DNA of 64,000 nucleotides from the NCBI RefSeq assembly GCF_039543565.1, contig NZ_BAABJZ010000006.1:186001-250000 (forward strand), read 5' to 3'. Of this stretch, positions 59,235-64,000 are shown one piece after another. The notes beneath the pieces were generated by a model. The model was not told the origin of the DNA. It made no database searches and saw only the letters and a list, made by a program, of their open reading frames with translations. The DNA comes from Ferrimonas pelagia (lineage in GTDB: Bacteria > Pseudomonadota > Gammaproteobacteria > Enterobacterales > Shewanellaceae). Position 1 is the first letter of the stretch. Each line of letters begins with the position of its first letter. The position numbers were made by a program, and so were the translations under genes.

Positions 59235-59780
59235 TCAGTTCCGTGAAGGATATATGCCTAGCAGGGCTATATAAAATGGCAGAACCAGTGATGGTTGATG
59301 ATTTTCATGGGATTGGCTGTCTCCGGCGATGGTAAGGGCAGAAGCGCTCATTGCAACACTTTGCCCGGCCGTCGCTGGAACTGTCAGCTTGATGTTTTCA
59401 CCTGGCGTGCCCCGCTGATCTCGTGACAGGTAGCAGCCTTGTGACGGCGCGGCCTGGCTGCCGTTGGCGTTGAGTCCTTTCACCTGATGGATGTGACTGG
59501 GCAGGTGGGAAGGCATCAAAGTGACGCTGGGCTCGCCGTCAAATTCCCCCAGGGCCCGATGGCTCAGGCCTGGGCCCATGCCCCAGTGCATGGGGGTGCG
59601 CCCCTGAAGGTCGGGTAGGCCCATGGTGCTGCGGCCATTGCCGCCATACGTGGTGCCGATCAAGGAAAATAGGGCGGTGTTTTCACCGATCGGCAGTATG
59701 CTGCCATCACACAGCGCCCAGCCACGGGGGGCGAAGGTATTCGCCATCATCTTAACTTCAGCAATAAAGGGATCAGCCAT
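59235..59780 (-). CDS. Tail-collar / microcystin-dependent-like protein 3
   Basis: 181 residues of the phage tail collar fold. FIAEVKMMANTFAPRGWALCDGSILPI, ENTALFSLIGTTYGGNGRSTMGLPDLQGRTPMHWG and the ending FYIALLGIYPSRN are the family hallmarks. In phages this fold forms fibre-tip trimers; stand-alone bacterial homologues (MdpB-like) have no settled function. Third of three consecutive paralogues, 10 bases before the protease gene. GGAGAG upstream supports the ATG. No other phage gene is nearby. Confidence 0.88.
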   Translation of the reverse strand: MADPFIAEVKMMANTFAPRGWALCDGSILPIGENTALFSLIGTTYGGNGRSTMGLPDLQGRTPMHWGMGPGLSHRALGEFDGEPSVTLMPSHLPSHIHQVKGLNANGSQAAPSQGCYLSRDQRGTPGENIKLTVPATAGQSVAMSASALTIAGDSQSHENHQPSLVLPFYIALLGIYPSRN

Positions 59781-59810
59781 GGTTCTCTCCTTGAATTATG
59801 GGACGAGGGC

Positions 59811-60347
59811 TCAGTTCCGTGATGGATAAACGCCATGCATGGCGATGATGAAACTCAGGCATTGGGACGGCATCAGATTGTTGTGCCCTCGGTTGTCACC
59901 GGTCGGGGAGACGGCACTGTCGGCCATGCTCATCAACTTGGAGCCGTCGATGGCAGTTCCATTGGGGGTGTACAGAGTATCGTCCACCTGGTGGGCCAGG
60001 ACGGCGTTTTGCGGTGAACTGCTGTTTGCTATCTCACTGGAAGCTGCCATGGTGTGCTGATGGGGGGGGATCTCTGCCGGTGTCAGGGTGACGGTTTCAG
60101 TACCGAAGCGTTGTCCGATTATGCGGTTGCTTAGGCCTGGGCCCTGACCCTGATGCATAGGCAGTCGGCCGCGCATATCCGGCAGGCCAAAGGAGGAGCG
60201 GCCATCGCCACCGTACGTCGTGCCCAGTAAGGAAAACAGTGCCTGATTTTCGCTGATGGCGATGAGCTGGCCATTGCAAAAAGCCCAGTGAAGGGGCGCA
60301 AAGGTTCCCGCAAACATGCGGATCTCGCCGAGATAGGGGTCAGCCAT
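59811..60347 (-). CDS. Tail-collar / microcystin-dependent-like protein 2
   Basis: 178 residues: YLGEIRMFAGTFAPLHWAFCNGQL, NQALFSLLGTTYGGDGRSSFGLPDMRGRLPMHQG, and the ending LSFIIAMHGVYPSRN. Paralogue of its two neighbours, about half-identical by eye, with a different variable middle (about 95-150), where receptor or ligand contact would be expected. AGAGGA precedes the ATG. Part of the same minus-strand run. Confidence 0.88.
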   Translation of the reverse strand: MADPYLGEIRMFAGTFAPLHWAFCNGQLIAISENQALFSLLGTTYGGDGRSSFGLPDMRGRLPMHQGQGPGLSNRIIGQRFGTETVTLTPAEIPPHQHTMAASSEIANSSSPQNAVLAHQVDDTLYTPNGTAIDGSKLMSMADSAVSPTGDNRGHNNLMPSQCLSFIIAMHGVYPSRN

Positions 60348-60359
60348 GATGCGGTCCTC

Positions 60360-60869
60360 TTAGTTTCTGGAAGGAAACAGCCCGGTTAGGGCGATACAAT
60401 AATTCACTACTTGCGTCGGTTGCATGTTGTTGTGTGATGCGCCACCACCAACCGAGGTGGCTTGTGTCGGGTTGAGAGCCACATTGGGAGTTTTCGTGCT
60501 GTAGACCTGGCTGCCGGAGCCAAACACCGAATTTTCATAGATCTTCTGGGTGCCAGTCGATGCAGAGGCATTGAGTGAGTGGCTATGACCAGCCAGCTCA
60601 GCCTGGGTCAGGGTGACGGCTTCTACCCCATGGTGGACGCCAGCTACAAACTGCTGACCAGCCAGATCCCCTTGGCCCAAGGGCACCCGGCTGCGCATAT
60701 CCGGCAGAGCAAAAGAGGTACGTCCGTCTCCACCAAATTGCGTGCCGATAAGGCTGTAGAGCGCCGGGTTCTGGCTAATCGGCAAGATCTGGCCATCGCA
60801 TTGTGCCCAGCCTCTTGGAGCAAAATTAAATCCGAACATTTTTATTTCACTTTGGAAGGGTTCTGCCAT
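60360..60869 (-). CDS. Tail-collar / microcystin-dependent-like protein 1
   Basis: 169 residues: FQSEIKMFGFNFAPRGWAQCDGQILPI, NPALYSLIGTQFGGDGRTSFALPDMRSRVPLGQG, ending VNYCIALTGLFPSRN. ATG 60869 (MAEPF) is chosen by match to its paralogues' MADPF/MADPY starts and by GAGGAG upstream; the frame is open 24 codons earlier. First of three tandem collar proteins, 46 bases after the DUF6916-like gene. Confidence 0.88.
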   Translation of the reverse strand: MAEPFQSEIKMFGFNFAPRGWAQCDGQILPISQNPALYSLIGTQFGGDGRTSFALPDMRSRVPLGQGDLAGQQFVAGVHHGVEAVTLTQAELAGHSHSLNASASTGTQKIYENSVFGSGSQVYSTKTPNVALNPTQATSVGGGASHNNMQPTQVVNYCIALTGLFPSRN

Positions 60870-60915
60870 TTTGATTCTCCTCTTTGGTCCGGTAGGTGCC
60901 AGTCTTTGAGCCGTT

Positions 60916-61212
60916 TTATACCGCCTCAGTGATGCGGGCATGACTGATGACTAAGTGCAATTGGTTGGGGGCAATGGGGACGAGAAAGAACTCTTTGTCA
61001 CCGAACGTAGGACCACTCAGCTGGTAGATACCCTGTGGGCAGGTGAGAGGCTGCTGAGTTTGCAAGGTGACAGAAAAGGCGTCATACGCTTCGTTTACTT
61101 TGTTTTCAAGAACATCTATGACCGTGACATCGATCTGATTCTCTTGGCTGTCGCTAAGGGTGAGCTGAGTATTTCGGAGTCTAGAGAAATGTTCGTAATC
61201 ATAGACGTGCAT
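60916..61212 (-). CDS. DUF6916-like small protein
   Basis: 98 residues, beta-rich, no signal peptide: TLSDSQENQIDVTVIDV, FSVTLQTQQPLTCPQGIYQL, and FLVPIAPNQLHLVISHARI. This matches the small domain often encoded beside tail-collar proteins (DUF6916); my recognition rests on pattern and context. GAAGGA precedes the ATG. It heads the minus-strand operon, with its promoter in the 179 bases shared with the divergent GNAT gene. Confidence 0.7.
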   Translation of the reverse strand: MHVYDYEHFSRLRNTQLTLSDSQENQIDVTVIDVLENKVNEAYDAFSVTLQTQQPLTCPQGIYQLSGPTFGDKEFFLVPIAPNQLHLVISHARITEAV

Positions 61213-61391
61213 AGCGGAGTTCCTTCTCCAGCGTCGGACATATCATTAAGGTAATGCTGTTCATTGGTGGGCGCCAATCTATTTTGCTGAATTTGGTGCC
61301 AACGGTTGCATTTGATCGTGTCTCCATTAGCTTGAGTGGGTGAATGAGGTGGCTGGCGTTGCCATCAAAGAGTCCAGGGAGGACGCAGTCT

Positions 61392-61877
61392 ATGACGACG
61401 AAAATGCCCGTTCCGGTGCGCCTTCGGCCGGTGCAAGTGAGCGATAGGCCGTTTTTGCAACGGCTCTACTATTCGTTGCGGGAGGAGGAGTTTGAACAGG
61501 CTCAAGTAACGCCGGCAGACCGTTTACACTTTCTTGAACAGCAGTTTCAGGCGCAGCAGCATCATTATTTTACCCATTACTGTACCGATCATTTCTATCT
61601 GGTGGAGATAGGCGCTGTGCCCGCCGGTCGCTTGTTTGTTGATTATTGGCGCGATCAGATCCGGATAGTTGATATTGCTTTATTGGAGCCCTATCGGGGC
61701 AAGGGGATCGGCGGACAACTGCTCAATCAGGTGTTAAGTGAAGGGCGGGCCCGCCATTTGCCGGTGACGATCCATGTGGAGAAATACAATCCGGCGTTGG
61801 CGCTGTATCAGCGACTGGGTTTCGAAGTGATCGGTGTGACAAACGAAGTGTATTACCTGATGCAGTGGTCTCCCTGA
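61392..61877 (+). CDS. GNAT-family N-acetyltransferase
   Basis: 161 residues; RPVQVSDRPFLQRLYYSLREEEF at the start, IVDIALLEPYRGKGIGGQLL (about 98) with the acetyl-CoA-binding R-G-x-G-x-G loop, and YNPALALYQRLGFEVIG near the end. GGAGG lies about 8 bases before ATG 61392. GNAT enzymes of this kind commonly accompany tail-collar genes, and it diverges from that operon here. It could acetylate the N-terminus or side chains of a neighbour's product; the substrate is unknown. Confidence 0.85.
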   Translation: MTTKMPVPVRLRPVQVSDRPFLQRLYYSLREEEFEQAQVTPADRLHFLEQQFQAQQHHYFTHYCTDHFYLVEIGAVPAGRLFVDYWRDQIRIVDIALLEPYRGKGIGGQLLNQVLSEGRARHLPVTIHVEKYNPALALYQRLGFEVIGVTNEVYYLMQWSP

Positions 61878-62004
61878 CGGACTTTCTGGCTGTATGGCTC
61901 TTTGTTATTCCAACTGGGAATAAATACCGGAGTTTTTATAAGTAATAATGCACTCAGGTCGGCAGCGGAGTGGCCGTTAGTCGTGAAATAGATGAGGTAC
62001 AGGG

Positions 62005-62916
62005 ATGCAACAGAGCGAGCGCCGCACCCACTTGAAGCGGTTGGAGGCGGAGAGCATTCACATCATCCGCGAAGTGGCAGCGGAATTTGATAACCCGGTG
62101 ATGCTTTATTCCATCGGCAAAGATTCGTCGGTGCTACTGCACCTGGCGCGCAAGGCCTTTTATCCCGGCAAGATCCCCTTTCCCCTTTTGCACGTGGACA
62201 CGAATTGGAAGTTCAAGGAGATGATCAGCTTCCGCGATCGCGTGGCCAAGCAGTATGGCTTTGAGCTTCTGGTGCACAAGAATCCCCGTGGTCTGGAGAT
62301 GGGGATCGGGCCTTTCACTCACGGCAGTACGACTCACACAGACATTATGAAAACCGAGGGACTTAAGCAGGCGCTGGATCAGCACAAGTTTGACGCGGCC
62401 TTCGGTGGTGCCCGTCGGGACGAAGAGAAATCCCGAGCCAAGGAGCGGGTTTACTCCTTCCGGGACAAGAACCACCGCTGGGATCCCAAGAATCAGCGCC
62501 CGGAACTGTGGAATGTCTACAACGGTCGGGTTAATCCCGGCGAGAGCATCCGTGTCTTCCCGCTGTCCAATTGGACCGAGCTGGATATCTGGCAGTACAT
62601 CTACCTAGAGAACATTGAGATCCCGGATCTCTACCTGGCCAAAGAGCGGCCTGTGGTGGCGCGTGACGGCACTTTGATCATGGTGGATGACGAGCGGATG
62701 CCGATCGAGCCCGGCGAAACGGTGGAGCACAAGATGGTGCGGTTTCGAACCTTGGGCTGCTACCCGCTGACTGGCGCGGTGGAGTCGCAAGCGACCACCT
62801 TGCCGGAGATCATTCAGGAGATGCTGTTGACCAAAACGTCTGAGCGCCAGGGGCGGGTGATCGATCGCGACTCCACCGGCTCGATGGAGAAGAAGAAGGT
62901 CGAAGGGTATTTCTGA
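62005..62916 (+). CDS. cysD: Sulfate adenylyltransferase subunit 2
   Basis: Small catalytic subunit that forms adenylyl sulfate (APS) from ATP and sulfate, driven by the CysN GTPase. 303 residues with the PP-loop SIGKDSSVLLHL (about 37), HVDTNWKFKEM, FGGARRDEEKSRAKER and LSNWTELDIWQYI, all hallmarks of CysD. Length is normal. Its expected partner cysN begins 491 bases downstream instead of immediately, because another gene lies between. Confidence 0.97.
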   Translation: MQQSERRTHLKRLEAESIHIIREVAAEFDNPVMLYSIGKDSSVLLHLARKAFYPGKIPFPLLHVDTNWKFKEMISFRDRVAKQYGFELLVHKNPRGLEMGIGPFTHGSTTHTDIMKTEGLKQALDQHKFDAAFGGARRDEEKSRAKERVYSFRDKNHRWDPKNQRPELWNVYNGRVNPGESIRVFPLSNWTELDIWQYIYLENIEIPDLYLAKERPVVARDGTLIMVDDERMPIEPGETVEHKMVRFRTLGCYPLTGAVESQATTLPEIIQEMLLTKTSERQGRVIDRDSTGSMEKKKVEGYF

Positions 62917-62925
62917 GGAACAGTG

Positions 62926-63400
62926 AAAAGCTGGCAGCCATTAGACGATAGCTAAGAGCAAGGGGCGGACGAGATGGACTTTGAGAAGCTGGAAGTTTGG
63001 CAACGCGCCTTCCATTTATCGTGTGAGTTGTATAAACGAACCGATCGACTTCGCGATTTGGCTTTACGCAGTCAGTTAACACGCTCTGGGCTGTCAGTGC
63101 CCAGCAATATTGCTGAAGGCATGGCGAGACGAAGCGATAAAGACAAACTTCGCTTTTTGGATATTGCCAGGGCCTCTCTGGCAGAGCTGAGAACACAGGC
63201 CATCATTGGCGCAGAAATTCAGTATTTAGAGACTGATTTTTCAAACTTTTGTGTGGCGGAAACGCGGGAGCTCGGCGCTATGCTCACCGGATTAATGAAG
63301 TGGATTGAGCAGAAACTTTAAGGATATCTCACCTGAATTGGGTGGGCGAAATGCATGGCTGAAAGCTAATGGCTAAATGCTGTTAGCTTGCTGAAAGGAC
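62926..63400. other. Segment inserted between cysD and cysN
   Basis: A roughly 480-bp segment carries the four-helix-bundle gene. It is edged by AGC-rich sequence related to family A (AAAAGCTGGCAGCCATTAG at the left, GCTAATGGCTAAATGCTG at the right). AGCCATTAG (62936-62944) and CTAATGGCT (63366-63374) are inverted copies. The layout fits an insertion in an ancestral cysDN pair; no transposase is present. Confidence 0.5.
62974..63321 (+). CDS. Four-helix-bundle protein (TIGR02436-like)
   Basis: 115 residues: FEKLEVWQRAFHLSCELYKRT, LRSQLTRSGLSVPSNIAEGMARRSDKDKLRFLDIARASLAELRTQ. This is the signature of the 23S-rRNA intervening-sequence protein family (four-helix bundle). These proteins occur inside rRNA insertions and as scattered single genes; their role is unknown, though basic surfaces suggest nucleic-acid binding. 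It interrupts cysDN in the same direction and is flanked by short inverted repeats, suggesting mobility. Confidence 0.88.
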   Translation: MDFEKLEVWQRAFHLSCELYKRTDRLRDLALRSQLTRSGLSVPSNIAEGMARRSDKDKLRFLDIARASLAELRTQAIIGAEIQYLETDFSNFCVAETRELGAMLTGLMKWIEQKL

Positions 63401-63406
63401 AAAACG

Positions 63407-64000
63407 ATGAACGCGGAAAACACACTGATCGAGCAGGATATCCTGGCGTATCTGCAACAACATGAAGACAAGGAGCTGCTGCGATTCATCACCTGCGGCA
63501 GCGTGGATGACGGCAAGAGCACTCTGATCGGTCGGCTGCTGCACGACTCCAAGATGATTTTTGAAGATCAGCTGGCGGCGATCGAATCCGACAGCAAGAA
63601 AGTGGGCACTACCGGTGAGCGGGTGGATCTGGCCCTGTTGGTGGATGGACTCCAGTCGGAGCGGGAGCAGGGGATCACCATTGATGTGGCCTACCGCTAT
63701 TTTTCCACCGACAAACGTAAATTTATTATTGCCGATACGCCGGGACACGAGCAGTACACCCGCAACATGGCTACCGGCGCGTCAACCGCCGATCTGGCCA
63801 TCATTCTGATCGATGCCCGTCATGGGGTGCAGGTGCAAACTCGCCGGCACAGTTATTTGGTCTCGCTGCTGGGCATTAAGCAGGTGGTGGTGGCGATCAA
63901 CAAGATGGATCTGGTGGACTTTTCCGAGGCCCGGTTTGACGAGATCCGCGCCGAGTACGCCGAACTGGCCGCGCAGTTGGGATTGGCCAATCTGCACTTT
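63407..64000 (+). CDS. cysN: Sulfate adenylyltransferase subunit 1 (partial)
   Basis: The first 198 codons of the GTPase subunit of ATP sulfurylase; the gene runs off the window end. The P-loop GSVDDGKST is near residue 30. EREQGITIDVAYRYF is switch I, DTPGHEQYTRNMATGAS is G3, and NKMDLVDF is G4. AAGGAC precedes ATG 63407 after the inserted segment. cysC is not known to follow, since the only one seen is at 3.6 kb. Confidence 0.95.
   Translation, partial: MNAENTLIEQDILAYLQQHEDKELLRFITCGSVDDGKSTLIGRLLHDSKMIFEDQLAAIESDSKKVGTTGERVDLALLVDGLQSEREQGITIDVAYRYFSTDKRKFIIADTPGHEQYTRNMATGASTADLAIILIDARHGVQVQTRRHSYLVSLLGIKQVVVAINKMDLVDFSEARFDEIRAEYAELAAQLGLANLHF

Noticed and set aside
59235..61212. Prophage remnant, suggested by tail-collar proteins
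   Set aside because: No integrase, capsid, terminase, tape-measure or baseplate genes flank them; such collar genes also occur as stand-alone bacterial loci.

Overview
The window reads as a chromosomal segment of a facultatively anaerobic, probably marine, gammaproteobacterium of the Shewanella/Ferrimonas kind. That placement is an inference from gene content: a hyp hydrogenase-maturation set, a DMSO-reductase-family operon with TorR-type operators, a GlyGly-CTERM-like segment, and tail-collar proteins beside very large secreted proteins. No rRNA or housekeeping marker is present to confirm it. Most genes are GC-rich; the flippase, the first part of the glycosyltransferase and the acyltransferase at the left end are clearly AT-richer.

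Left part (1-15 kb): a surface-polysaccharide locus with a Wzx-type flippase, a WcaJ-type initiating transferase, CysC, a DHH phosphoesterase, the Wza-Wzb-Wzc export and control set, a DASS/RCK anion transporter, a membrane acyltransferase, an IS481-like remnant and GalU. Genes here are separated by dense non-coding repeats of two kinds. Family A is a roughly 46-bp AGC-rich unit. Family B is a chain of tiny hairpins, most with GNA triloops, joined by short ATAAAGCC-like linkers. The repeats sit directly at gene 3' ends and have supplied stop codons and C-terminal residues to cysC and galU.

15-22.6 kb: a beta-CASP metallo-beta-lactamase-fold nuclease, a possible 28-residue membrane protein with its own terminator, a RelA/SpoT-like protein and a BamA/ShlB-like outer-membrane barrel. 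Then comes a tRNA array with four intact tRNA-Phe, three intact tRNA-Asn and six chimeric tRNA-Phe-like copies.

22.6-42.9 kb: anaerobic metabolism and metals. A HupK-like gene and hypABCDE overlap or abut as one operon. A duplication of the hypE 3' end plus a small coiled-coil/TM gene follows. Next are a GT4 glycosyltransferase, a DmsA-DmsB-TorD-type operon with TorR-like direct repeats, a lipoprotein, an exported SurE, and a minus-strand transport operon (FecB/BtuF-, FecCD/BtuC- and BtuD-like proteins, a TonB receptor and a PIG-L-like protein). The transport operon diverges from a NikR-like regulator across a perfect FNR-type palindrome. Together these suggest metal supply, plausibly nickel, for hydrogenase under anoxia.

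42.9-61.9 kb: after a pentapeptide-repeat protein lies the most unusual locus. On the minus strand are a DUF6916-like protein, three tail-collar/microcystin-dependent-like proteins, a secreted subtilisin, a TIGR03032-like protein, a roughly 3457-residue Ig/cadherin-like protein fused to an outer-membrane barrel, a PRMT-like methyltransferase and an Asp/Asn beta-hydroxylase-like enzyme. A PhyH-type dioxygenase converges on it and a GNAT enzyme diverges at the other end. I propose that this is an undescribed surface-protein assembly and modification system. The window ends with cysD, a four-helix-bundle gene inserted after it, and the start of cysN.
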